From positions 1-64,000 of the forward strand of contig NZ_JROO01000010.1 of the NCBI RefSeq assembly GCF_000826685.1: a stretch of DNA of 64,000 nucleotides. The letters run 5' to 3'. This DNA comes from Streptomonospora alba (GTDB lineage Bacteria; Actinomycetota; Actinomycetes; Streptosporangiales; Streptosporangiaceae). The notes beneath the pieces were generated by a model that saw nothing but the letters and a program-made list of their open reading frames with translations, had not been told where the DNA came from and made no database searches. This document shows positions 24,554 to 32,529 of this stretch, in pieces; position 1 is the stretch's first letter; every line of letters begins with the position of its first letter. Both the position numbers and the translations under genes were made by a program.

Positions 24554-25036
24554 TCACAGCAGGGCCAGCGTCCAGGCCAGGCAGGCCGCCGAGGCCGTCG
24601 ACAGCAGCGTCCGCACGGTATTCCAGCCGGTCCAGGGCTCTTCGAAACGGCGGCGCACCGCGGCCGGATCGGTTCCGCCCCCGGGCCCGGAACGGTCCAA
24701 TTCGTCGTTCATCCGAATGTTGAACAGGCGGGTTATCGCGGTCATCGCCAGATAGAGCACCAGCGCCGCGACGACCGGAATCAGGATTCCGCGCTCACCG
24801 CGGACGAGGGCCAACACCGCGGTCAGCGCCGTGGCCACGGGGGCGCCGAGGAATACGAGCAGGAACCAGCCGTTCAGGATCGCGACGTTGATTCGCTGCA
24901 TGACCTCGATGAACACCGGATCGGACACGCGGCGCAGAGCCGGCATGACCGCGCAGGAGAATACGAAGAAGAGTCCGGCGACCATGCCGGTCGCCACCGC
25001 CGCCACACTCAGCGACAGCAGAATCGCAAGTTCCAT
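24554..25036 (-). CDS. DUF1772 (anthrone-oxygenase-like) membrane protein
   Basis: A 160-aa protein with four membrane helices and the DUF1772 pattern GMVAGLFFVFSCAVMPALRRVSDPVFIEVMQRIN. Relatives are annotated anthrone oxygenase family, but most have no proven reaction. The ATG at 25034-25036 follows GAGGACGG. A longer upstream frame (to 25168) lacks a ribosome site and would add a hydrophilic tail. A single gene, with no obvious link to its neighbours. Confidence 0.8.
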   Translation of the reverse strand: MELAILLSLSVAAVATGMVAGLFFVFSCAVMPALRRVSDPVFIEVMQRINVAILNGWFLLVFLGAPVATALTAVLALVRGERGILIPVVAALVLYLAMTAITRLFNIRMNDELDRSGPGGGTDPAAVRRRFEEPWTGWNTVRTLLSTASAACLAWTLALL

Positions 25037-25445
25037 CGAACCGTCCTCGGTTTCGTCGGTTTCGGCGAGTCGAAAGGGATACCGCTGAGAATCCCACGGT
25101 GGCCCGACGACCGCCCTTCTGGAGGGCCCGAATGCGAGAGGCGTGTTCCTTCTCCGCTCGGTGTTCACGCCGCCGTGGTCTACAAGGGGGAGAGACCGGG
25201 CTCGGGCCCCGGTGGTGCCGCTCCCGAGCTGAAGCGGCCTCGGTCGACGGCTTCGTGCGCTGCGGAGAATGATTGCCCCCCTTGACGGAAACCGCTTTCC
25301 CCGTACATTTGTGCCTGTCGCGTTCGAGCGCGTGGTTCGGCGCGTACCCCGAGCCGTCGCGGTGCGTCGGTAGCCCCGGCCGCCGCGACGAGATCCCCCG
25401 ACCCCTCATCCCCCCATCCCGACGTTCGAGAACCGGGAGGCCTCC
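25037..25445. other. intergenic region carrying the PL11 promoter
   Basis: A divergent region of 409 bp. It holds the promoter and LacI-type operator of the rhamnogalacturonan lyase (25282-25309) in its right half. No gene was recognised in it. Confidence 0.6.
25282..25309 (+). promoter_or_regulatory. promoter with embedded LacI-type operator for the PL11 lyase
   Basis: TTGACG (25282-25287), 16-bp spacer, TACATT (25304-25309). The spacer contains GGAAA-CCGC-TTTCC (25287-25300), a perfect 5-bp-arm palindrome like LacI-family operators, placed where a bound repressor would block RNA polymerase. A 12-of-14 match occurs at 27940-27953. Confidence 0.6.
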
Positions 25446-27797
25446 GTGCAGGCTTTTAAATCGATTCACATCCCCCTGCGGCAGGCCCTGCGCGCCGCCG
25501 CGGCCGGTGCGTGCGCGGCGGCGCTCGCCTTCACCGGCGCCGGCGCTGTCCACGCCGACCCCTCGGCAGGCGGTCACGGCGGGCACGGCGGCCAGGGCTC
25601 CGGCGGCGTGCAGCTGGAGGACCTGGACCGCGGGCTGGTCGCCGTCTCCACCGGCGACGGCGTCTTCCTGAGCTGGCGGCTGCTGGGCCACGAGACCAAG
25701 GCCGCCACCCCCCACGGCCTGAAGGCGCCGGCCTTCCGCGTCTACCGCGACGGTCGCCGCGTCGCCACCGTCACCGACGGCACGAGCTACCTCGACACCG
25801 AGGGCTCGCCCGACGCGGAGTACCGCGTGGCCGCCGGCCGCGGGGGAGGAGGCGGCTCCTCGGCCGCGGTCTGGCCCGAGGGGCACTACGACCTGCCGTT
25901 GCGCAAGCCCGAGGGCGGCACCACCCCGACCGGCGAGGCCTACACCTACACCGCCAACGACATGAGCGTCGGCGACGTCACCGGCGACGGCCGCTACGAG
26001 TACGTCGTCCAGTGGGACCCGTCCAACTCCAAGGACGTCTCCCAGGTCGGCTACACCGGCAAGACCTACATCGACACCTACGCCCACGACGGCACCCTCC
26101 TGCACCGCATCGACCTGGGCGTCAATATCCGCTCCGGCGCCCACTACACCCAGTTCCTGGTCTACGACCTCGACGGCGACGGCCGTTCGGAGCTGATGTT
26201 CAAGACGGCCCCGGGCACCAGGACCGTCAGCTACGGCCCCGACGGCGAGGCGGTCTCCGAGCAGTACATCACCATCCCGCAGGAGGACGTCGAGGCGGGG
26301 CGCTCCCACAGCGACGACTACCGGATGAGCGCCGAGGACTACTACGACCACCTGGTCGGGATGTTCCAGGACTGGCACGAGCACCCCGAGGTCGAGGCGG
26401 GCAACTGGCCGGCCACCCTGGAGGAGGCCTTCGGGATCGAGCCCGCCTACGACTACCCGCTCTCCCGCGCCGACGCCGAGGAGCTGGCCGACTACTTCGT
26501 GGACACCTACGCACCCGGCCGCAGCGAGCGCAACTCGCTGCGCGAATTCGAGGGCTTCGTGCTCACCGGGCCGGAGTACCTGACGGTCTTCGACGGCGAG
26601 AGCGGATCCGAGCTGGACACCGTCGCCTATGAGCCTCCCAGGGGCGACGACGGCCTCATGTGGGGCGACTACGCGATGTCGCGCATCGAGCCGGGCAACC
26701 GCGTGGACCGGTTCCTCTCCGGGGTGGCCTACTTGGACGGCAGCACGCCCTCGGCGGTCTTCGCCCGCGGCTACTACACCCGCGCCACCCTGGCGGCCTA
26801 CCGCTTCGACGGCGACGAACTGCGCAAGCAGTGGCTGGTCGACAGCGGCCACGCGCCGATGTCCAACCCGTTCGACGACTCCCCGCACGGAGTCGAGGGC
26901 ACCGACCCCGAGTTCGGCACCCTGACCACTCAGGGCAACCACCAGATGAGCTCGGCCGACGTCGACGGCGACGGCAGGCAGGAGATCGTCTACGGCGCGG
27001 CCACCATCGACGACGACGGTTCGCTGCTGTACTCCTCCTACGCCCTCGGCCATCCCGACAGCGCCGTTCCGGGCGAGCGGGTGAAGCTGGGCCACGGCGA
27101 CGCCCTGCACGTCGGCGACTTCGACCCCGGGCGCGACGGCCTGGAGATCTGGGGCGTGCACGAGGGCGCGACCTCTGCTCCCTACGGCTTCGCGATGCGC
27201 GACGCCGCCACCGGCGAGGTCCTCTTCGGCGAGTACACCGGAGCCGACACCGGCCGCGGCATGGTCGGCGACATCGACCCCCGGACGCCGGGTCTGGAGG
27301 CCTGGTCGTCGATGCCTCCCGATCAGGAGGTCGACGCCGGACTGTGGAGCGCCGAGGGCGAGTTCCTCGGCCGCGACGGCGTGCCCGGCACCAATATGAG
27401 CATCCGCTGGGCAGCGGACGGCACCACCCAGATCGTCAACGGCACGCGGAACCCCACCGTCGACGACTACAGCGACGGGACCCTGCTCACCGCCGAGGGC
27501 ACCCGCACCAACAACGGCACCAAGGGCAACCCTTCGCTGGTCGCCGACGTCTTCGGCGACTGGCGCGAGGAGCTGTTGCTGCGGACCGAGGACTCCGAGG
27601 CGATCCGCATCCACACCCCGACCGAGCAGAGCGACCGCACGCTCTACACCCTCATGCACGACCCGCAGTACCGAGTGGGCATCGCCGGCCAGCAGACCGC
27701 CTACAACCAGCCGGCCTACCCCGGCTTCTACCTGGCGGCCGACACCGACTGGTCGCGGGTGCCCCTCCCGCGGGCGCACTACCCCGGCCGCGGCTAG
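25446..27797 (+). CDS. secreted rhamnogalacturonan lyase, PL11
   Basis: A 783-aa protein with a Sec-type signal (basic start, hydrophobic Ala/Leu stretch, cleavage near HADP at about 37-38), then a fibronectin-like N-domain and the eight-bladed propeller of polysaccharide lyase family 11. Repeated calcium-binding loops are visible: VTGDGRYEYVVQWD, YDLDGDGRSELMFKT, DVDGDGRQEIVYG and DVFGDWREELLLR. It cleaves the rhamnogalacturonan-I backbone of pectin by beta-elimination outside the cell, like YesW/YesX. GTG at 25446 is preceded by CGGGAGG. Its products would be taken up elsewhere; galactan side chains fit the GH42/ABC genes 3-8 kb on. Confidence 0.93.
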   Translation: MQAFKSIHIPLRQALRAAAAGACAAALAFTGAGAVHADPSAGGHGGHGGQGSGGVQLEDLDRGLVAVSTGDGVFLSWRLLGHETKAATPHGLKAPAFRVYRDGRRVATVTDGTSYLDTEGSPDAEYRVAAGRGGGGGSSAAVWPEGHYDLPLRKPEGGTTPTGEAYTYTANDMSVGDVTGDGRYEYVVQWDPSNSKDVSQVGYTGKTYIDTYAHDGTLLHRIDLGVNIRSGAHYTQFLVYDLDGDGRSELMFKTAPGTRTVSYGPDGEAVSEQYITIPQEDVEAGRSHSDDYRMSAEDYYDHLVGMFQDWHEHPEVEAGNWPATLEEAFGIEPAYDYPLSRADAEELADYFVDTYAPGRSERNSLREFEGFVLTGPEYLTVFDGESGSELDTVAYEPPRGDDGLMWGDYAMSRIEPGNRVDRFLSGVAYLDGSTPSAVFARGYYTRATLAAYRFDGDELRKQWLVDSGHAPMSNPFDDSPHGVEGTDPEFGTLTTQGNHQMSSADVDGDGRQEIVYGAATIDDDGSLLYSSYALGHPDSAVPGERVKLGHGDALHVGDFDPGRDGLEIWGVHEGATSAPYGFAMRDAATGEVLFGEYTGADTGRGMVGDIDPRTPGLEAWSSMPPDQEVDAGLWSAEGEFLGRDGVPGTNMSIRWAADGTTQIVNGTRNPTVDDYSDGTLLTAEGTRTNNGTKGNPSLVADVFGDWREELLLRTEDSEAIRIHTPTEQSDRTLYTLMHDPQYRVGIAGQQTAYNQPAYPGFYLAADTDWSRVPLPRAHYPGRG

Positions 27798-27833
27798 GGA
27801 CGCACCCCGGACCGGCCCAGAACCGGCCCAGCA

Positions 27834-27874
27834 GCGGTGCCCGTGTCCGCCTCAGCCCCGGACACGGGCACCGC
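27834..27874. terminator. strong terminator after the PL11 lyase gene
   Basis: Perfect 15-bp arms (GCGGTGCCCGTGTCC at 27834-27848, complement at 27860-27874) around an 11-nt loop, 36 bp after the stop codon. It is followed by a 13-bp direct repeat (GACCGGCACCGCG twice). Confidence 0.8.
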
Positions 27875-27915
27875 GACCGGCACCGCGAGCCCGACCGGCA
27901 CCGCGCCCGGGAGCG

Positions 27916-27978
27916 CGTTGATCTTGTACCTACGGTAAGTGAAAGCGATTTCCCGTCACCGTAGGTACAAGATCAACG
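27916..27978. repeat. palindromic element, copy 2 (21-bp arms)
   Basis: Perfect 21-bp inverted arms (27916-27936 and 27958-27978) around a 21-nt loop. The 20-bp arm core is identical to copy 1 at 5300-5360, but the loop is unrelated and contains TGAAAGCGATTTCC (27940-27953), the reverse complement of which resembles the PL11 operator. It lies between the convergent PL11 and PrpF-type genes, beyond the PL11 terminator. Confidence 0.85.
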
Positions 27979-28009
27979 GATTACCCGGCGGTCTCGTGAA
28001 GAGGGCTTC

Positions 28010-29095
28010 TCAGCGGGGGAAGACGGTCCCGTCGAACAGTTTGCGGGCGGTGCGGATGACGGCCGACCGGCCCACCTCGGGTGCCGGGCCGGAGCCGTCG
28101 ACCTCCACGTCGACGGCGAGCGTGCCGGAGGGGTGCTCGATCTCCACCGGCGCGCCCGGAGCGGGTGCGGCGAACAGTTCGGCGCCCACCGCGCCGTCGA
28201 GCATCAGCGCGGTCACCGCGGTCACGCCGCCCAGCACCCCGATCGAGGGGTGAGGGCGCACCGGGATGAACGTGCGGGTGCAGATCGCGCCGCCCTCGCG
28301 GGGTGCCGCCACCAGGGTGGTCTTGGGCACCGAGCTGTCCGTGACGTCGCCCAGGCCCATCAGTTCGCCGGCCCGCGTGCGCAGCGCGTCGACGCGTTCG
28401 GCCAGGGCGGTGTCGGCGGCCAGGTCGGCGACGGGTTCGTAGCCGGTGACTCCCAGATCGGCCGCTCGCACGACCACGACCGGCATTCCGTTGTCGATGC
28501 AGGTGACGGGGGTTCCGTCGATCTCGTCGCGCAGCCGTCCGGTGGGCAGCAGACTGCCGCACACCGACCCCTCGGTGTCCGCGAAGTCCAGGGAGACCGG
28601 CGCCGCGGCGCCCGGCACACCGGAGACGGCCGTCGTGCCGGAATAGTCGACGCGGCCGCCGGGGGTGGCGAAGGTCGAGACGGCGGCGCCGCCGGTGTTG
28701 ACCATGTGGACGCGTACCGAGGTGCGCTGGGGTCCGGCCGGCACCAGGCCGCGCTCGACGGCGAACTGGCCGACCCCGGCGAGGAGGTTCCCGCAGGTTT
28801 GCCGGTCGGAGACGGTCGGCTCGTCCACACCGAGCTGCAGGAACAGGTAGTCGATGTCGTGGTCGGCTCCGGCCGCGGCCGGAGCGACGATCGCGACCTT
28901 GCTGGTGACCGACTGGGCGCCGCCGATCCCGTCGATCTGGCGGGGGTCGGGCGTGCCCATGATCCGCAGGAGCAGGTCGTCGCGCCGCCGGGGATCTTCC
29001 GGCAGGTCTTCGGCGAGGAAGTAGGCGCCCTTGGAGGTGCCGCCGCGCATCAGCATGCAGCGGGTTCCGTCGTCGGCGGCCGCGGCTGTGCTCAC
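28010..29095 (-). CDS. PrpF/4-oxalomesaconate tautomerase (GalD)-family isomerase
   Basis: A 361-aa PrpF-family protein: CMLMRGGTSKGAYFLAEDLP at the start, IDGIGGAQSVTSKVAIV, and DRQTCGNLLAGVGQFAVE with the catalytic Cys. The second half holds a matching diaminopimelate-epimerase-like fold. Family members isomerise double bonds of tricarboxylates: aconitate in methylcitrate metabolism (PrpF) or 4-oxalomesaconate in gallate catabolism (GalD). No prpB/C/D is nearby, so the substrate is open. GTG at 29093-29095 was taken as the start. It may work with the aconitase-like gene at 5.4 kb, but they are 21 kb apart. Confidence 0.85.
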   Translation of the reverse strand: MSTAAAADDGTRCMLMRGGTSKGAYFLAEDLPEDPRRRDDLLLRIMGTPDPRQIDGIGGAQSVTSKVAIVAPAAAGADHDIDYLFLQLGVDEPTVSDRQTCGNLLAGVGQFAVERGLVPAGPQRTSVRVHMVNTGGAAVSTFATPGGRVDYSGTTAVSGVPGAAAPVSLDFADTEGSVCGSLLPTGRLRDEIDGTPVTCIDNGMPVVVVRAADLGVTGYEPVADLAADTALAERVDALRTRAGELMGLGDVTDSSVPKTTLVAAPREGGAICTRTFIPVRPHPSIGVLGGVTAVTALMLDGAVGAELFAAPAPGAPVEIEHPSGTLAVDVEVDGSGPAPEVGRSAVIRTARKLFDGTVFPR

Positions 29096-29202
29096 GATCG
29101 GCCCGCCTCGCCGCGAGCGGGTGGGGAAGGCGTGTGCGCCTGCGGCATCGGCTCCTCCTCGCGCGTCCGTGTGACGGATACAGCATGCCCAGAGTCCACA
29201 AC

Positions 29203-29214
29203 ATTGTCAACAAT
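29203..29214. promoter_or_regulatory. promoter/operator of the PrpF-type gene
   Basis: ATTGT-CA-ACAAT is a 12-bp inverted repeat of the kind bound by FadR-type GntR regulators. It overlaps a minus-strand TTGACA (29210-29205) that is followed 17 bp on by CATGCT, a possible -10. No GntR gene is seen in the window. Confidence 0.45.
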
Positions 29215-29348
29215 TTCGTTGACGGAAATGGTGTGATGGTCGGATGGCCCCGGCCGCGGGGGAGGGGTGCGCGCTCGACGGGCCGCTCCGGGCGCGGCGC
29301 ACCGGATGCGCGTCCTGCAGACCGCGGCCGGGGCCAGGCCGCGGCAGA

Positions 29349-30416
29349 TCAGGTTTCGGCGGAGTCGGTGCGGTCGGCACCGGGCGGCGGGGCGGTGCTG
29401 GAGCGTTCGACCAGCCACGTGGGCACCAGCGTGGTACCGGGCTCGGTGGACTCGCTGCGCAGCTGGCGCAGCACACCCTGCACCAGCATGCGGCCGACCT
29501 CGGCGAAGTCCTGGTGGACCGTGGTGAGCGGCGGCATGAAGGAGCCGGCCTCGGCGATGTCGTCGAAGCCGACGACGCTCACCTCCTCCGGTACCGCCCG
29601 GCCCATCTCGTGCAGGGCACGCAGCAGGCCCAGCGCCATCTGGTCGTTGGCGGCGAAGACCGCGGTGCAGCCGGACTCCTCGGCCAGCCGCAGCCCGGCA
29701 CGGTAGCCCGAATCGGCCGACCAGTCGCCCCGCAGCATCTCCGGCACCGGCCGCCCCGCGTCCTCCAGCGCGGCCCGCCAGGTGTCGGCGCGGCGCTGGG
29801 CGGCGAAGGACTCTTCGGGTCCGGCCAGGTGCCAGACCGTGCGGTGGCCCAGCTCCAGCAGGTGGTTCACGGCGGCGTACGAGCCGCCGGCCTGGTCGGT
29901 GTCGACGACGCTGTAGCGGTCGCCGGCGTTGGAGTCGGCCACCGCCACCTGCACCCCCGGCGGCAGCTCCACCGTCGCGGCGTCGAGCAGGTGCACCTCC
30001 ATGATCACGATGAAGGCGTCGACCGCCAGCTCGCCCAGCCGCGTGAAGGCGCCGCGCACTTCGTCGTGGGTGGGCGCGGCCACCGGCAGCAGGGTGGTGG
30101 CGTAGCCCTCGTGGGCGGCCGAGGAGGCGATGGCCTCCAGGGTGCGCACGTTGCCGGTGGTCGACAGCGTGAACAGCACGACGCCGATCGTGCGGAACTC
30201 GCCGCGCTTGAGGGCGCGGGCCGCGCTGTTGGGACGGTAGCCCAGTTCGCGCATCGCGGCCAGCACCTGCTGGCGAGTGGCCGCCACGACCCCGGGGTGG
30301 CCGTTGGAGACCCGCGAGACGGTCTGCGAGGAGACCCCCGCAAGCCGCGCGACATCGGCCATGGAGACGCGCTTCGCGCGCCGCCGCGACCGCTCTGCGG
30401 CCGCTCCTTCGTCCAT
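29349..30416 (-). CDS. LacI-family repressor of the galacto-oligosaccharide operon
   Basis: A 355-aa LacI regulator: N-terminal HTH (VSMADVARLAGVSSQTVSRVSNG, about residues 18-40), hinge (NSAARALKRGE) and a periplasmic-binding-protein-like sugar domain (FTLSTTGNVRTLEAIA; VFAANDQMALGLLRAL; VVGFDDIAEAG). The start at 30416 is favoured because GAGGAA lies 7-12 bp upstream; an ATG at 30449 would add 11 residues without a ribosome site. It is divergent from the sugar ABC/GH42 operon, with a perfect 16-bp operator between them, so it likely represses both itself and that operon until a galactoside binds. Confidence 0.9.
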   Translation of the reverse strand: MDEGAAAERSRRRAKRVSMADVARLAGVSSQTVSRVSNGHPGVVAATRQQVLAAMRELGYRPNSAARALKRGEFRTIGVVLFTLSTTGNVRTLEAIASSAAHEGYATTLLPVAAPTHDEVRGAFTRLGELAVDAFIVIMEVHLLDAATVELPPGVQVAVADSNAGDRYSVVDTDQAGGSYAAVNHLLELGHRTVWHLAGPEESFAAQRRADTWRAALEDAGRPVPEMLRGDWSADSGYRAGLRLAEESGCTAVFAANDQMALGLLRALHEMGRAVPEEVSVVGFDDIAEAGSFMPPLTTVHQDFAEVGRMLVQGVLRQLRSESTEPGTTLVPTWLVERSSTAPPPGADRTDSAET

Positions 30417-30457
30417 CTGCGGTTCCTCGATCCCTTGACCAGCTGCCATGAGGGAGT

Positions 30458-30492
30458 GTAAACATCTCGCAATGCGATGTTTACGTAAACAT
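30458..30492. promoter_or_regulatory. LacI operator between regulator and sugar operon
   Basis: ATGTTTACGTAAACAT (30477-30492) is a perfect 16-bp palindrome with a central CG. An additional half-site GTAAACAT sits at 30458-30465, so three half-sites lie within 35 bp. It is about 60 bp upstream of the regulator start and 80 bp upstream of the first ABC gene. Confidence 0.75.
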
Positions 30493-30571
30493 ACCGCGTT
30501 TCGTCCCCTGTCCGCAGCGTGGGTGTTCGCGTAGGCATCCCCGTCGCTGACCGCGAGCGAGGATGATCGAT

Positions 30572-31495
30572 ATGACCACGCCGGCCGCGCCCGCCACGGT
30601 GGCCGCCGCAGCCTCCCCCTGGCGGCTCAGATCGGGGCGCTCCTGGATGGGATGGGCCTTCATCGGCCCGTTCATGGCCGTGTTCGCCCTGGTCTTCCTG
30701 GCGCCCATCGCCTACTCCCTCTACCTCAGCCTGTTCCAGGACCGGCTGATCGGCGGCAACACCTTCGTCGGGATGGACAACTACGCCCAGGCACTGACCG
30801 ACACCCAGTTCTGGTCGGCGCTGTCGCGGGTCTCGCTGTTCCTGGCGATCCAGGTGCCGATCATGCTGTCCATCGCGCTGCTGGTCGCGCTGGCCATCGA
30901 CAGCGGGCGCCTCTACGGCCGCGACTTCTTCCGCATCTCGATCTTCCTGCCTTATGCGGTTCCCGCCGTGGTGGCCACCCTGATGTGGGGGTTCATCTAC
31001 GGCAACCGGTTCGGCCTGGTGGGCAACATCAACGACGGGCTGGGTCCCACGGTGCCCGACCTGCTCTCGCCCGACCTGGTGCTCGCCTCCATCGGCAACA
31101 TCGTCACCTGGGAGTTCGTCGGCTACAACATGCTGATCTTCTACTCGGCGCTGCGCGTGGTGCCGCACTCGCTCTACGAGGCGGCCCAGATCGACGGTGC
31201 CGGGCAGTTCCGCATCATCACCGCCATCAAACTGCCCGCGATCCGCGGCGCCCTCGTCATCGCGACGATCTTCTCCATCATCGGCAGCTTCCAGCTGTTC
31301 AACGAGCCCAGCATCCTGCAGAAGCTGGCGCCCAACGCGATCACCACCGACTTCACGCCCAACCTCTACACCTACTCCCTGGCGTTCTCCGGCCAGCAGC
31401 ACAACTACGCCGCCACCGTCGCCATCATCATGGGCCTGATCACGATGGTCATCGCCTACGCCGTCCAGCTGCGCGGCATGCGAAAGGACGTGTGA
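30572..31495 (+). CDS. sugar ABC transporter permease (MalF-type)
   Basis: A 307-aa permease with six membrane helices and the EAA loop near SLYEAAQIDGAGQFRIITAIKLP (about residues 205-227). It is one half of the membrane channel of a CUT1-type oligosaccharide importer. ATG at 30572 is preferred over 30563 because GAGGATGAT lies at proper spacing from it. The first gene of an operon with the second permease, the lipoprotein and GH42. No ATP-binding subunit is encoded here; CUT1 systems in actinobacteria often share an MsiK-like ATPase encoded elsewhere. Confidence 0.9.
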   Translation: MTTPAAPATVAAAASPWRLRSGRSWMGWAFIGPFMAVFALVFLAPIAYSLYLSLFQDRLIGGNTFVGMDNYAQALTDTQFWSALSRVSLFLAIQVPIMLSIALLVALAIDSGRLYGRDFFRISIFLPYAVPAVVATLMWGFIYGNRFGLVGNINDGLGPTVPDLLSPDLVLASIGNIVTWEFVGYNMLIFYSALRVVPHSLYEAAQIDGAGQFRIITAIKLPAIRGALVIATIFSIIGSFQLFNEPSILQKLAPNAITTDFTPNLYTYSLAFSGQQHNYAATVAIIMGLITMVIAYAVQLRGMRKDV

Positions 31496-31498
31496 GCG

Positions 31499-32455
31499 AT
31501 GAGCACCTCCGCCCCCGCCTCCTCCCGCCCCGGCGCATCCGGCGCGCGCTCCGCGGCGGTACGGCTGCGCACCCGGGGCCGCCCCCAGCAGCGCGGCGCG
31601 CAAAGCGGCATCACCCCTCGCCGCAGCGTCCTGCTCACGCTGCTGACCGGTCTCGTGCTGATCTACTCGCTGGTCCCGCTGCTCTGGCTGGCGATCAACG
31701 CCACGAAGACCCAGCAGGACCTGTTCAACTCCTTCGGGCTGTGGTTCAGCGGCGACTTCGCCCTGTTCGCCAACATCGCCGAAACCCTGACCTACGACGG
31801 CGGCATCTTCGGCCGCTGGCTTCTCAACACGGTGCTCTACGTCGTGCTCGGCGCCGGCGGGGCCACCCTGCTGGCCGTGCTGGGCGGCTACGCGCTGGCC
31901 AAGTTCGACTTCCCCGGCAGGCGCGCGATCTTCGCGATCGTCATCGGCGCGGTGGCCGTGCCCGGCACCGCGCTGGCCGTACCCACCTTCCTGATGTTCA
32001 GCGAGATGGGCCTGACCAACACCCCCTGGGCGGTGATCATCCCGTCGCTGATCTCGCCCTTCGGTCTCTACCTGATGTGGGTCTTCGCCGCTCAGGCGAT
32101 CCCCGACGACCTGCTGGAGGCCGCGCGCATCGACGGCTCGGGCGAGCTGCGCACGTTCGTGCGGATCGCCATGCCGCTGCTGGGACCGGGAACGGTCACC
32201 GTAGCCCTGTTCACCATGGTCGCGACCTGGAACAACTACTTCCTGCCGCTGATCATGCTGAAGAACCCCGACTGGTATCCGCTGACGCTGGGCCTCAACG
32301 CGTGGAACGAACAGGCGGCCACCGCCGGTGGCGAGGCCGTCTTCGACCTCGTCATCACCGGATCCCTGCTCAGCATCGTCCCGCTGATCATCGCGTTCCT
32401 GCTGCTGCAGCGCTTCTGGCAGTCGGGCATGGCCGCCGGCAGCGTCAAGGGCTGA
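31499..32455 (+). CDS. sugar ABC transporter permease (MalG-type)
   Basis: A 318-aa permease; a long polar N-terminus of about 40 residues precedes six membrane helices, and the EAA loop is in DDLLEAARIDGSGELRTFVRIAMP (about residues 203-226). It pairs with the MalF-type subunit whose stop is 3 bp upstream. Together they form the channel for the lipoprotein-delivered oligosaccharide. Confidence 0.9.
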   Translation: MSTSAPASSRPGASGARSAAVRLRTRGRPQQRGAQSGITPRRSVLLTLLTGLVLIYSLVPLLWLAINATKTQQDLFNSFGLWFSGDFALFANIAETLTYDGGIFGRWLLNTVLYVVLGAGGATLLAVLGGYALAKFDFPGRRAIFAIVIGAVAVPGTALAVPTFLMFSEMGLTNTPWAVIIPSLISPFGLYLMWVFAAQAIPDDLLEAARIDGSGELRTFVRIAMPLLGPGTVTVALFTMVATWNNYFLPLIMLKNPDWYPLTLGLNAWNEQAATAGGEAVFDLVITGSLLSIVPLIIAFLLLQRFWQSGMAAGSVKG

Positions 32456-32529
32456 TCGGGCGCCCCGCGCCCGGTGCCCCCGCCTTCCCCATCGCCGTAC
32501 CCACCACCCCCCGAAAGAAGTGAGAGACC

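Noticed and set aside
27875-27912. Repeated GACCGGCACCGCG units as a CRISPR or minisatellite
   Set aside because: Only two copies, no spacer structure and no cas genes.
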